A stretch of 58,568 bases of DNA from the NCBI GenBank assembly GCA_001970955.1, contig MPUH01000388.1, forward strand, positions 1-58,568. Direction: 5' to 3'. Shown piece after piece: positions 30,069-39,762 of this stretch; position 1 is the first letter of the stretch, and the number at the start of each line of letters is the position of its first letter. The stretch is from Stentor coeruleus. Lineage: Eukaryota > Ciliophora > Heterotrichea > Heterotrichida > Stentoridae. The position numbers were made by a program, and so were the translations under genes. The notes below the pieces were generated by a model. It searched no databases, was not told where the DNA came from, and saw nothing but the letters and a program-made list of their open reading frames with translations.

Positions 30069-31445
30069 CTAATTCATGTTATTCATTTCATTAGGGCTTC
30101 TACTCATAGGGCACATTGGACAAGATCCTGAAGAACTATTATTCCAGCAACTTAAACAAAACATATGCTTGCATGGATTATTTATATAATGCTTTGATGT
30201 TAACGGTTCATAACAACTCCAACAATTGTAATTCATAAAATTTTTTTGTAGATCTGGGCAAGCTGAATTTATAGGGCATTTCATGATTTCAAAGCTTTGA
30301 AAATATTCTTTTTTGATAGATTTCTCACAATGAATTAAATGAAAAGTTAAATTACAATTCTGACAAAAATAGTCTGGAAATCCTTTTCCACAATAACTAC
30401 AAGCAAATTCAGCTTTCCAAACATCATCACTGTTGATAGCTTTAATTATATATTTAAACATCTCTTGATGATCAGGATTGATATCTGCAAAATTAGTCGT
30501 GGTAAAATAATTATAATAATTGCTATATGCTGCTTGCAATGAAGATTGACAAACACCTACAATAAATCTTTCATTACCACGCAAAGTTGAGATTCTAATA
30601 GGAAAATTTTGTAAAAGCATTGGGATTGTTTTTAAAATACCTTGATTAACCAGATTATCTCTAAGTTCTTTTGGACCTACTCTATTTTTTTGTTCTTCTT
30701 GAAGCATACAACTAAGATATTGTCCTATGATATTATATTCATTATCATTTAAAAGCATATTTATTCGACTTACAACAATATCATGTGATGTACAATCAAT
30801 AACATTTTTAAGTGTAGCCATATACAAAAACGTAAGTCCTAATGAGTATATATCACTTTTACAAGGATCATGATGTATAGTACCTCTATTTTTCCCTTTA
30901 CTATAATCATTATAAGCTTTTCTTAACTCAGGGCTTAAATAAGCTGGTGTTCCAGCTATAGTCATAGTCGCTTCATCAATATAGTTTTTAGCACTTCCAA
31001 AATCTGCAAGTTTTAATGTCCCATTTTTAGATATCAAAATATTCTGAGGTTTAATATCCCTATGAGAATATCCTCTATCTTGCATATGAGCAATAACATC
31101 AATAAGATTGGCTAAATGAACTAATATTTCATTACGGCTCCATCTATTATTTGAGGCAACTCTTTTACGGATTTCAACTTCTAAATCATTTTCTAAAAGC
31201 TCTTGGGCTATTAGAAAACTATCATCAAGTTCTTCAGTTTTATAGATTTTTACAACATTTTGATGATCTAAGGCTTGTATTGAATCTGCTTCTCTTTTCG
31301 CATCTTCTATACTCCCATGAATTTTTGATAAGGATTTTATGCATATATCTATGTTTCTGTATCTAGTCGCAAAGACTGTAACTTTTTGAGTGTGATATAT
31401 TGTCCGAATAGGTGTGAGCTCTGATAGACTTATATTGTCCAACAT
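30069..31445 (-). CDS. Ser/Thr protein kinase with C-terminal zinc-finger/RING module
   Basis: A 458-residue protein. The kinase domain covers about residues 10-275: Lys37 (CIKSL), a Glu in the following helix (READ), the catalytic loop HRDIKPQN at 128-135, DFG at 148-150, and activation-segment end SPE at 171-173. The Gly-rich loop is not recognisable (RTIYHTQKVTVF). After a helical linker there is a Cys-rich region: CSYC...CQNC...HLIHC, then a C3HC4 RING-like finger at 408-445 (C-x2-C-x13-C-x-H-x2-C-x2-C-x8-C-x2-C). RING fingers usually recruit ubiquitin E2 enzymes, so a kinase-linked E3 ligase is plausible. It is the only large gene between 28.9 and 32.6 kb. Confidence 0.85.
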   Translation of the reverse strand: MLDNISLSELTPIRTIYHTQKVTVFATRYRNIDICIKSLSKIHGSIEDAKREADSIQALDHQNVVKIYKTEELDDSFLIAQELLENDLEVEIRKRVASNNRWSRNEILVHLANLIDVIAHMQDRGYSHRDIKPQNILISKNGTLKLADFGSAKNYIDEATMTIAGTPAYLSPELRKAYNDYSKGKNRGTIHHDPCKSDIYSLGLTFLYMATLKNVIDCTSHDIVVSRINMLLNDNEYNIIGQYLSCMLQEEQKNRVGPKELRDNLVNQGILKTIPMLLQNFPIRISTLRGNERFIVGVCQSSLQAAYSNYYNYFTTTNFADINPDHQEMFKYIIKAINSDDVWKAEFACSYCGKGFPDYFCQNCNLTFHLIHCEKSIKKEYFQSFEIMKCPINSACPDLQKNFMNYNCWSCYEPLTSKHYINNPCKHMFCLSCWNNSSSGSCPMCPMSRSPNEMNNMN

Positions 31446-32658
31446 GCTTAAATATTATTATAAAAGGAGATATTGGCACGAATAGGATTTTTTTTTTTAG
31501 GATATGATGGACTTTTAGGTATGCGAGAAAAGTTGGACTTTTTTGGATGATGATTAGATTTGTGGTAATTATTTGGAAGGGGTGAAATGATGTGGAGAGG
31601 TGAGGAGAGGAAAGGAAATTTTATGTTGACAATTGTAGATAATTTGAAGTTATGAGTTTTTTATGGTTTGAGAGAGATTTGATACTAGTTTCGTATGATT
31701 AGAATGAAAGTTGAATTGCTGTGACTTATAAATTGTAGCTTGTTAGAGAATGGTCTTATAGATTTTATATATATAGTTTTGTCAGACAAAAATATTTATA
31801 AAACTTACTGGAAAGCATTTTTTAAAGCACAACTCATTAAAATTGTAATAAATAATGATTCTCAACAATTAAAATAACCATGGATTAACTAAAATTTTTA
31901 ATATAAATTTATGCAAAAATAGACTTATGCACTCTAAAAAAAAGTATAAAATCAAGAAGCTTACTTCAAATATATATGAAAAATAATAAATGTATTTAAA
32001 CATAATTAAATCTCATAAATTTTCAAAATAGGTCTTATCTTTTGTCTATAAGCATCAACCTTAAAGCTACTTTTTTTATATATTTACTAATAATATTAAC
32101 ATAAATTTTATATTCTGAATAAAGTGGAGTATATATGGATAATTGTTATGAGTGAAAGCATTCTCTATGTTGAAAAAAAAATATAATTAAACCTTAGGAA
32201 CTTTTTAGCTTATAAAATGATCATATAAAAGCATATACCCAAATAAAAATATCATAATATCATCATATATAATAAACTATATAACTTATATAAAATATTC
32301 AAAACCTAAGCACTCCAGTAAAGGTGAAAGAATGCAGAACACGAAAAACAAAATCGATCCAATAACTCTTAATATAGGCCTAAAGTTTATTTTAAAGACA
32401 GTCAGATAAAAAATTTAATAAAAACATATAAAATTAATCCTCAAACACAACATAATCCCTACGATAAAAAATCTATTCACACCACAAATAGCCACCCGCA
32501 TCCCAGCAACCAAAATAAAACCATGATTTTACCATAATCCTACCATCTCAACAAATCCCTATCTTAAACCCATTATTCTTTAAATCTTCTATAATTATTT
32601 TTTTTGATTTTCATGCTAACCCCTACTCTTACTATCTTTTAATCATTCCGATCCCTAA
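31446..32658. other. divergent intergenic region
   Basis: C-poor and G-rich to about 31720, gene-free AT-rich DNA, then C-rich and G-poor from about 32280 to 32658. Fits two diverging 5' flanks. No gene is seen. Confidence 0.5.
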
Positions 32659-33465
32659 ATGGCCATAATTTTACTAATAATGTGCAAGTTTAATGTTATG
32701 TGCCAGGCTAAAGACGGTGCATGTAACTGTTGTGAGAGTACCCCATTCTCACCACAAGTAGTCAGACCAGTCCTCCCATCCGCACCTTCTGACACAACTT
32801 TACTTTATCATTTATACGCTTTAGTGACTCAGCAAAATGAGGTCATCCGAACATTATCAGAACAAACAGCCACAGCTTTAAAAAAGGTTGAAACCTTAAC
32901 TAAAGGTCTTGAAGCATCAACATTATCAGAAAGTTCATCAATAGTAGTCCCAAGAGAAGAGGTCACAACTTCTGAACATATTTTGTCGATACTCTGTGGA
33001 ACGAAAACCAACCACCCATATTCATTACGACTTTTAAGCGAAATTCCTCAGCCAGCATATAAAGAACGAGCTTTTTCATTGATGATAGAAATTGTTGACA
33101 GGAACAATAATAAAGTAAACATGCCTATCCCGGTCAATCTTAAAATAATGCTTTTTACAACAGAAAGTCCTCCAAAGTTAATGAAAGTTAATACTTCTGG
33201 GGATAAAATTATGAGAGGGACAGTTGAAGTTGAGACTAATGGAGTAGCTTTGTTTAGGAAAATTGTTATTAAAGAAGTCACTTCGCATTTTAGAAACGGC
33301 TGCTTTTTCTTAGCAGTAGTCCCGAAGAACTGTTGTGATATTAAGCCTTTGGTTATTGAAAACTTTATTATTAAGGCAAGGAAAATATTGTCGACTGAAC
33401 CAGTGAAAAAAATCAAGACTGATGATAACCCAGAACCGAGTTTGGATCCAAGTCCGACTGTTTAA
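32659..33465 (+). CDS. unrecognised protein with a beta-rich central domain
   Basis: A 268-residue protein. The first 15 residues are hydrophobic, then a Cys cluster (CQAKDGACNCCES). A helical stretch follows (YHLYALVTQQNEVIRTLSEQ), probably coiled coil, then a beta-rich region at about 130-240 (FSLMIEIVDRNNNKV, VNLKIMLFTT, GTVEVETNGVALFRKIVIKE, RNGCFFLAVVPKNC) and an acidic/Pro tail with a basic patch (KKIKTDD). The central part has the look of an Ig-like or other beta-sandwich domain, but I cannot assign it. Because several in-frame ATGs lie in the first 15 codons (32659, 32680, 32698), the start is uncertain; starting later would remove the hydrophobic segment. Confidence 0.6.
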   Translation: MAIILLIMCKFNVMCQAKDGACNCCESTPFSPQVVRPVLPSAPSDTTLLYHLYALVTQQNEVIRTLSEQTATALKKVETLTKGLEASTLSESSSIVVPREEVTTSEHILSILCGTKTNHPYSLRLLSEIPQPAYKERAFSLMIEIVDRNNNKVNMPIPVNLKIMLFTTESPPKLMKVNTSGDKIMRGTVEVETNGVALFRKIVIKEVTSHFRNGCFFLAVVPKNCCDIKPLVIENFIIKARKILSTEPVKKIKTDDNPEPSLDPSPTV

Positions 33466-33702
33466 ATTAGCTTTTGAAGCCAAGGGTATTTTTTAAGTAT
33501 ATCAAGTATTTATTAACTATATTATGAAAAGTTTGATGATTATAGGGTTTAAGAGGAAAAATAAGAGAGGGGAGGATTTTATATTGAAATAGTTGAGTAG
33601 AATGATAGTTTTAGGATAAAGAGAGAAGTTTTTGTTTAGAGTTTAAGAAGGGTTAGTAATTTTTACCTACTTGTTTTAGATATATGATTTCATTTAATTG
33701 TA

Positions 33703-34698
33703 ATGGGCAACTGCAACTGTATTAACAACATTGATGAACAGCATCATCTAAACTTCTTAGACCAGCCGGTAAAGCAGGAAAATGAACAAATTGAATGCCC
33801 AGGGATGGAAATCACAATGAATAATTGTGAACAAGCAATCCAAGGGCTTATAAGAGGATACCTGACTAGAAAGAAATTCAAAAGTAAAAAATCATCACCA
33901 CAAAGCACAAATGAGACAGTAGATGTAAAAAAATACTTACCAGAAAGTATAATCGGCATACTTGATACTATGAAAGAAATTGATACTTTAATAGATGGTG
34001 AAGTAGTAAAAACTGATGATGATACTTATTATATAGGTCAATGGAAAAATAAAAAAATCACAGGAACAGGGCATGTGATTCAAAAAAACGCTTATTATCA
34101 TGGAGACTTAAAAGATGGGATTATGAATGGCAAAGGTATGCTAGTTAACCATAATGGAAATTGGTATATCGGAAGTTTTTCAAATGGTAAATATCATGGA
34201 TATGGGGAGTTTTTTATAAAAGAAAGTAACTACAAATACGAAGGTGATTGGGAATATGGAAAACAAAAAGGAAATGGTATAGAAAAGTGGCAAGACGGGG
34301 CAACATGTAAAGCTGAATTTATTGATGGGGTTAAATGTGGACTTGGAGAATTTGCTTGGGCTGATGGGTCAAGATATAAAGGTGAGTTTCATATGAACCA
34401 TATTGAAGGTATTGGACATTATAAATGGCCTGATAATCGTGAATATAAAGGTCAATGGCAAAATAGTAAAATGCATGGTAAAGGGGTTTTTGAATGGCCT
34501 GATGGGAGAATATATGAAGGAGATTATGTGAATGATAAAAAAGAAGGCAATGGGGTTTTCACTTGGGATAATGGGAAAAAATATGATGGGCAATGGAAAG
34601 ATGGGAAACAACATGGGATTGGCGTTTTGTATGAGCCTGGGAAAAAAACTAAAAAAGGTGAATGGAAGAATGGGAAAAGAATCAAATGGATAGAATAA
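33703..34698 (+). CDS. MORN-repeat protein with IQ motif and lipidation-type N-terminus, copy 1
   Basis: A 331-residue protein. It starts MGNCNC, fitting N-myristoylation plus palmitoylation. An IQ-like calmodulin-binding motif follows at about 44-60 (AIQGLIRGYLTRKKFKS), then about nine to ten MORN repeats from residue 105 to the end (for example YYIGQWKNKKITGTG, YKGEFHMNHIEGIGHY, YDGQWKDGKQHGIGV). MORN arrays bind membranes or phospholipids and serve as scaffolds, often in cilia and cortex. A cortical calmodulin-linked scaffold is inferred. The paralogue at 39872-40867 has the same length and layout. It is convergent with the ENY2 gene, with 34 bp between the stops. Confidence 0.88.
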   Translation: MGNCNCINNIDEQHHLNFLDQPVKQENEQIECPGMEITMNNCEQAIQGLIRGYLTRKKFKSKKSSPQSTNETVDVKKYLPESIIGILDTMKEIDTLIDGEVVKTDDDTYYIGQWKNKKITGTGHVIQKNAYYHGDLKDGIMNGKGMLVNHNGNWYIGSFSNGKYHGYGEFFIKESNYKYEGDWEYGKQKGNGIEKWQDGATCKAEFIDGVKCGLGEFAWADGSRYKGEFHMNHIEGIGHYKWPDNREYKGQWQNSKMHGKGVFEWPDGRIYEGDYVNDKKEGNGVFTWDNGKKYDGQWKDGKQHGIGVLYEPGKKTKKGEWKNGKRIKWIE

Positions 34699-34732
34699 GT
34701 TGGGTTTATAAGATATCTTTAATTTAAAGGAC

Positions 34733-35059
34733 TTATGGGTTGTTTTCAATGAAGTTTTTGATTCTTGCTAAGAGTTCTTCTTTTGCTTTCGCTGGTACTG
34801 TTGCTCTTGCACGGGGTTTTAGTTCTTCAACAAGGTCAGGGACGGTGATTCTGTCAAGTCCTTTGTTTCTGATGAGTTCTGGATAGAAATTACCTTTGCA
34901 ATAGTTTTTAAGCTCGTCTTTCCACCCGCTTTCAACAAGTTTTTGTCTTAGGTACTCTAAGAGGCGTTCTTTTTCTCCAGTTTCGATGAGTTTTTGCTCG
35001 ATAGCTGCTTTTCTTTGTTGGAGGTTGAGCTCGTTTTGATTCCTATGTAATGATTACAT
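34733..35059 (-). CDS. ENY2: ENY2/Sus1, SAGA and TREX-2 subunit, with a start codon split by an intron
   Basis: Three exons: 35058-35059 (AT), 34894-35042 (G plus 49 codons and one base) and 34733-34878, totalling 98 residues, the usual ENY2 length. The protein reads [77 protein letters not shown], colinear with animal ENY2 throughout. Intron 1 splits the initiator ATG as AT|G; the second intron splits a Glu codon. No other in-frame ATG precedes the homologous region before an in-frame TAA. ENY2 acts in the SAGA deubiquitinase module and in mRNA export through TREX-2. It is convergent with MORN copy 1. Confidence 0.9.
34879..34893 (-). other. 15-nt stop-free intron in ENY2
   Basis: GTAATTTCTATCCAG, phase 1. 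It contains no in-frame stop, so the genomic frame stays open through it. Its removal restores colinearity with ENY2 ([11 protein letters not shown] against CKEVIKEKGLE in animals). Confidence 0.85.
35043..35057 (-). other. 15-nt intron inside the ENY2 start codon
   Basis: GTAATCATTACATAG on the coding strand, phase 2. Unspliced RNA reads ATG-TAA at this place, a minimal start-stop. A at position 10. Confidence 0.8.
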
Positions 35060-35951
35060 TTTTATAGCGGTTATTAACCAGAAAGTTGAATATGGAACAT
35101 AGGGTGATTTTTTTTAGCTTTGAAATTTTGAAAAATAAACGTCCTTGAAAATACTTCCTCTTTCCATAGTCATAAAAAATAACTATTGCAGCTTGTGGAA
35201 AAAATCTAAAACTTTTTAAATCATATTCAAAATCTTTAATTTTTCCAGTTTGCGAAAAATATAATTTCTTATAACTAATCACTTAAAAAGAAGAAATTGT
35301 ATCAGAGGAGAAAATCGGAGCGATAAAATTTTAAAATAATATAAAATAATTATGGTAAGAAGTTAAAATTTAAAATTTAGCAGAAAAATCAAGTATTGCC
35401 TGCAAAATGAGAAAGCTTATAATCAAATCTATGAAGTAAAATTTCAATACTCAATTCCTTTTTTAAGAAAAAAATCAAAATATATATTATAAGTGAATAT
35501 ATGCATAACCTAAAATTAAAAAATGCTTTAAAATTGTTAATAAACCCATAAAACTTTACTAGAAATCAGCACATTACAACTACCCTAAATATCCTATATA
35601 AATTATTTAAAAAAGCATTATCACATAAGATATCAGCATATAAAATCTATAATTATCCTCTAAATATATTAAAAAACTTAAACAAATTCTCCAACATAAT
35701 AAATTTATCTATAAATCTTATCAGTAACTTTATAGTATTCAAAAACTCTACCTCAAGAAAATAAACCTAAACCACAACCAAATGTCAATAATTATTTAAA
35801 TTCTTAAAACCCATTCCACAATTATGTCTATACCTCTCATAATTATCTTCATCCATCCTAATCAAATCTAAAAACCCTACCAATATTATATTTTCCCATT
35901 TTTTAGTACAAATATCTTTATCTGTTTTTTATCTCAATCTAATATATTATT
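35060..35951. other. divergent intergenic region
   Basis: Between ENY2 (-) and the RRM gene (+). 35640-35950 is C/A-rich and G-poor. An open stretch of 79 codons on the minus strand (35043-35282) runs into ENY2 intron 1 but in a different phase, and I do not regard it as a gene. Confidence 0.45.
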
Positions 35952-36888
35952 ATGAAAGTCCTTGTCGAGAACCTTCCTCTTGGAATAACAGCTGAAGCTT
36001 TGCGTAAAGAGTTTCAAAGAGTAGGTTCATGCAGAGTTGATTTGCAAGTATTATATACATAGGGTTCACAAGCGAGCATCGACTATCTTGACATTGTATT
36101 TGCTTCAGAAGCCATTCGTATTTTCAATGGGCAGAACTTCTGTGGTAACAAAATTTCCGTCAAAAAAGAAGAAGATTTCGTCATCAACCTTTCTCAAAAA
36201 AGAAGTAGGTCACCTGAAAAACAAGTCCTCACTTTATTACCAACATCTAAAACTATATCTTTAACCAATAACAACAAATCTTATCAAGAAACTCAATTAT
36301 CAGGAAATATTTATCTTGGAGGAAGCTCAGGTAATAAACCTGCTTCTGGGCAAATTGTATTTAACAACTCAATGATAAAAACTAGTCAAAATGTTAATCA
36401 AGTTGTTAAAGAACATAAGGTAAATATTAAGGAAGAAAATATTAAAGAGCCTGTTAAAGTTCCTAAAATAGAGGCTTTTGCTGTAAAAGATGAGGTTAAA
36501 ACTGGAGAAGAGAANTGCTGTAAAAGATGAGGTTAAAACTGGAGAAGAGAATAAAGGGAAAAAAGAAGAAGTTAAAGGGAAAAAAGAAGAAGTTAAAGGG
36601 AAAAAAGAAGAAGTTAAAGGAAAAAAAGAAGAAGTTAAAGGAAAAAAAGATGAGGTTAAAGAGGAAAAAGGGAAAGTAGAGGTTAAGGAAAAAGAGAAAG
36701 TAGAGGTTAAGGAAAAAGAGAAGGATGAGATTAAGGAAGATAATATTATGATTGAACTTGAAGGTAGTAAATTTTTGAAGACTGCTGATGAGAATAAACT
36801 TCATTGTATTGCCTGCGATAAAGAAATCACCAAAAAGTCTCTTAAAACGCATGTAGGAACAAAAGCGCATAAGAGCTTCATCCAATAA
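35952..36888 (+). CDS. RRM protein with U1-type zinc finger, broken only by an assembly join
   Basis: Exon 1 is 35952-36047; a 15-nt intron (36048-36062) follows; exon 2 is 36063-36888. The N-terminus is an RNA recognition motif with RNP2 MKVLVENLP and an RNP1-like GSQASIDYLD formed across the intron. After a basic RSRSP-type linker comes a Lys/Glu-rich tract with GKKEEVK repeats, and then a C-terminal finger C-x2-C-x11-H-x5-H (CIACDKEITKKSLKTHVGTKAH). The N at 36515 with a 36-bp duplication adds 37 bp and shifts the frame. Omitting it leaves one open frame of about 294 residues. The domain set suggests a role in RNA processing; the exact complex is unknown. Confidence 0.8.
36048..36062 (+). 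other. 15-nt intron
   Basis: GTATTATATACATAG, phase 0, within the RRM. A at position 10. Retention gives an in-frame TAG. Confidence 0.88.
36479..36551 (+). repeat. 36-bp duplicated flanks around a single N inside the RRM gene
   Basis: 36479-36514 and 36516-36551 are identical. Together with the N they add 37 bases, which breaks the frame. Dropping one copy and the N restores it. Confidence 0.9.
36553..36660 (+). repeat. 21-bp minisatellite coding for GKKEEVK
   Basis: Five nearly identical 7-codon units inside the charged tract of the RRM gene; the last has D for E. Confidence 0.8.
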
Positions 36889-37251
36889 TAGATATTAATT
36901 ATTATGGTGGATTGTGTTAATGATAAAGAAAGTTTGGAAGATATGAGGGAATCATGAATTGATTTTTTAGTTTTTGTTGGAAGGTTGGAGGATTATGATT
37001 TTCGTTAGAAAAAGAAATCATTAGATGATGGTCTAATTGACTTGATAAAAAATTGAAATTTGATTGTGTAATTAGGCTTAAACCAAATAATCAATATAAA
37101 TCTCCTTGCTAATAATAACCTATAAATTTTTTTTTTTTAATTATTAAGCCCTACCCATAAAAAAACCCCATAACTCCTAACCCTACACCTTAATTTCTTG
37201 ATCATATTCTACCTTATAAATTTACAAAAATTTATCATAAAACATATTATA

Positions 37252-38253
37252 ATGTCTTATATAGAACTCTATGGTCTATTGCGTTCTGCATCATTTCATC
37301 ATGGTCTAAGTATCCTAAAAAATCTGCAATCCTCCTCCCATTCACATACCGAAGGGTTTTTTGAAGTAGACTGGGAGCAGTTTCAGATGAAAAAATGCGG
37401 CAAATACGACCCAAATCTTGAAATCCTCTGTTACATAGACACTCTACTAATCGGTGGCATATCCGAGCTAAGCCAAATCGCATTAGAAAAGTACAAATAC
37501 ATCGAAAACACAAATTTAAGCACTTTTGCTACTGAAGCTGAACGGGCGTATTTACAAAAACTATCAAATCCTTCAAAAAAATACGTTATTTGGCATATAA
37601 AAATCGCAAACAACAAAGAACAACCTTTAGTTATTGAGCTTGACATACAAAAATGCCCTAAAAGCTGCGACAATTTTTGGCAGTTATCAAATCCTAACAA
37701 TACTTTATATTACGCTGGAAGCACAATCCACAGAATAGTTTCAAATGGGTATATTGAAGGAGGATTTATAAATACACCTTCAGGAAAGTCACCATTTTCT
37801 ATTAACGGGGGTTTTTTTGATGATGAAAATTATAGCTATTTACATGATAAACCAGGGGTAATTGGTATGAGTAAATATGGAAGAAATGAAAATGGGAGTT
37901 TGTTTTATATAACTTTGAGACCATTTCCTAATCTTGATGGAAGAATGGTAGCTTTTGGTAGGGTTGTTGAAGGTATGAATGTTGTCAGGCTTATTAGTAA
38001 TGTAAATGTTGTAAATCAAAAACCTTCTGATTTGATTGTTATTACTAAGAGTCAAGGGTATATTGAAAGTTTGACTGAGAATTTTAAGGAAAGAGGTGGA
38101 TTAGATGAAGGTGAAGAGAAAGAAGAAGTTGAGGATTTGGTTATGAGAAGAGATGCGATTGTTGAGGAGATTGAAAATGCACGACTTGAAACAGGACAAC
38201 AAAAGATACTTAGGACAATGATTGCTGATATTATTGGAGGAATTATTGAGTAA
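37252..38253 (+). CDS. PPIL6: PPIL6-type cyclophilin, copy 2
   Basis: A 333-residue paralogue of 26262-27281 with the same N-terminal region (MSYIELYGLLRSASFHHG), cyclophilin domain (STIHRIVSNGYIEGG, HDKPGVIGMSKYGRNENGSL, NLDGRMVAFGRVVEG) and C-terminal coiled coil. The open frame extends 18 codons further upstream without an ATG, so the start is placed at the ATG matching copy 1. The catalytic Arg is kept and, as in copy 1, Glu replaces the usual Gln of QGG. The shared change suggests it predates the duplication. Probably cilium-associated, by analogy with animal PPIL6. Confidence 0.88.
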   Translation: MSYIELYGLLRSASFHHGLSILKNLQSSSHSHTEGFFEVDWEQFQMKKCGKYDPNLEILCYIDTLLIGGISELSQIALEKYKYIENTNLSTFATEAERAYLQKLSNPSKKYVIWHIKIANNKEQPLVIELDIQKCPKSCDNFWQLSNPNNTLYYAGSTIHRIVSNGYIEGGFINTPSGKSPFSINGGFFDDENYSYLHDKPGVIGMSKYGRNENGSLFYITLRPFPNLDGRMVAFGRVVEGMNVVRLISNVNVVNQKPSDLIVITKSQGYIESLTENFKERGGLDEGEEKEEVEDLVMRRDAIVEEIENARLETGQQKILRTMIADIIGGIIE

Positions 38254-38400
38254 AGTGATAAAAGTGTTATATAAAATGTGGTAATATAAAAGATGATTTA
38301 GCGTATTTCAGTAATTTTTATAGATATTAGCCTTTATTTATTTACAAAAAAAAAAAAACCTAAAATCCTAAATTAAGTTATATCATTACTGAAAAAACCT

Positions 38401-39357
38401 CTAAGATTTTTTAATCCATTTAGAATACCCAAAAGACATAGCAACAGGGCTTATTCCTAAAGACCCATTATACGATCTTTCACTTTGATTTCCAGAAAAA
38501 CAATATCTTATTGAACTAGGCACTGAACCAGTTTTTGTATCTTGAGATAAATTCCTTTCACTTTTAGAGCAAGATACAATTCTCGAACCCTGCTGGTTTC
38601 TCCTTCTTGCATAAAGTTCAGAATATGATGTTTCTAAAGACATTCCTCTTTTGCTCGCATTGACTGAATAGCATTTTCTTGAAATAAAATCTGGCTTAAA
38701 TGTGCACCCTTCTAATGCTTTTTTATCAAGTTTTAGCTTAAGTTCTTCAATTTTCACCTTTTTTGCTTTAGCCCATTTAGTATTTCTTTCATGTACCCCC
38801 AGATTGTTTATTGGAGGTTCTTCTGGTTCAAGATGAAATCCTCTAGACATAGTTTCTTTTCTTAAACTGAAAAGAAGCTCATTTCTTTGACGAATATCTG
38901 CTGGTAAAGGAATGTTGTTCTCAGTTATTTCATAATTAACTTTTCTTGGGTCAATTATAGAAGGGAATGATAATGATGTGTGTAAACTAGGTGAAGATTT
39001 AGCGTGTTCGTAATAGGGAGTTTTTTTTAATTGGTTTAGTTTATAATTGGGGTTGTCAAGGGTTTCAAGAGAAATTTTAACTTTTTTCGGCATAAATCGA
39101 GATTTCATTAGAATTTCTTGTGTACGTTGCAATCGTGAAGGACTGGATTTCGGGTTTCTTTCATTTTCACTGGCGATTTTTCTGGAGTTAGGATTGATTA
39201 TGGGGGCTTTCTGCATGCCATTAGTTTCTTCTTTTAGCCTTCGTATTTTCAAAGCATCGATTTTTCTTTTCAGTTGTCTATGCCGTTTAAGCAAATCGTC
39301 TTCTATTTTCTTTCTGGGTAGCCTCGCTTCTTTTACCTCAAAAAGTTCAATTTCCAT
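38401..39357 (-). CDS. unrecognised basic protein, ciliate cytoskeletal type
   Basis: A 318-residue, Lys/Arg/Ser-rich protein. The N-terminus (LPRKKIEDDLLKRHRQLKRK) is helical. It contains PIINPNSRKIASENER and, later, the segment CTFKPDFISRK, a kind of short motif common in ciliate cortical and basal-body proteins. The C-terminal part is rich in Ser and Tyr and is probably disordered. No domain can be named. It is convergent with PPIL6 copy 2, about 150 bp away, and divergent from MORN copy 2. Confidence 0.65.
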   Translation of the reverse strand: MEIELFEVKEARLPRKKIEDDLLKRHRQLKRKIDALKIRRLKEETNGMQKAPIINPNSRKIASENERNPKSSPSRLQRTQEILMKSRFMPKKVKISLETLDNPNYKLNQLKKTPYYEHAKSSPSLHTSLSFPSIIDPRKVNYEITENNIPLPADIRQRNELLFSLRKETMSRGFHLEPEEPPINNLGVHERNTKWAKAKKVKIEELKLKLDKKALEGCTFKPDFISRKCYSVNASKRGMSLETSYSELYARRRNQQGSRIVSCSKSERNLSQDTKTGSVPSSIRYCFSGNQSERSYNGSLGISPVAMSFGYSKWIKKS

Positions 39358-39762
39358 AGATTATTAACCAATTGAAAAACAAGGACTGGAAAAAAATAGA
39401 ATATCATATAGACTTAAAATCATACAATAAACTATTCTCTTAATCTTTAAAGGATTGTTTTGTATAAAATAAAAAGCTTAACTTTCTTTTGGAAATATTT
39501 TTTAAATTAGTTTCGACCATAAGGTAAGTTTTTGGTACACTTTATCATATATTAAGACCATAATCTTAATTTGCTTTTTCTATATAAAACCTAAAACATC
39601 CAAAACCCTTATCGCCACAATCACCATCTTCTCTAAACAAAAAAAAAAATCCATCATCAATATTCACCTATAATAAAACTCCCAAATTTCATTCACTTCC
39701 AAAAAAAAAACAATCAAATCAACTAAAAAAACCTAATATCATTATATCATACCAAAATAAAA
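39358..39762. other. divergent intergenic region
   Basis: Between 38401-39357 (-) and MORN copy 2 (+). From 39580 it is A/C-rich with very little G. No gene is seen. Confidence 0.45.

Noticed and set aside
35043-35282. 79-codon minus-strand open frame upstream of ENY2
   Set aside because: It runs into ENY2 intron 1 in a different phase, has no recognisable protein features, and the G/C skew fits a 5' flank.
37198-37251. 18-codon upstream extension of PPIL6 copy 2
   Set aside because: It has no ATG, lies in the G-poor leader, and the paralogue begins at the conserved MSYIELYG.
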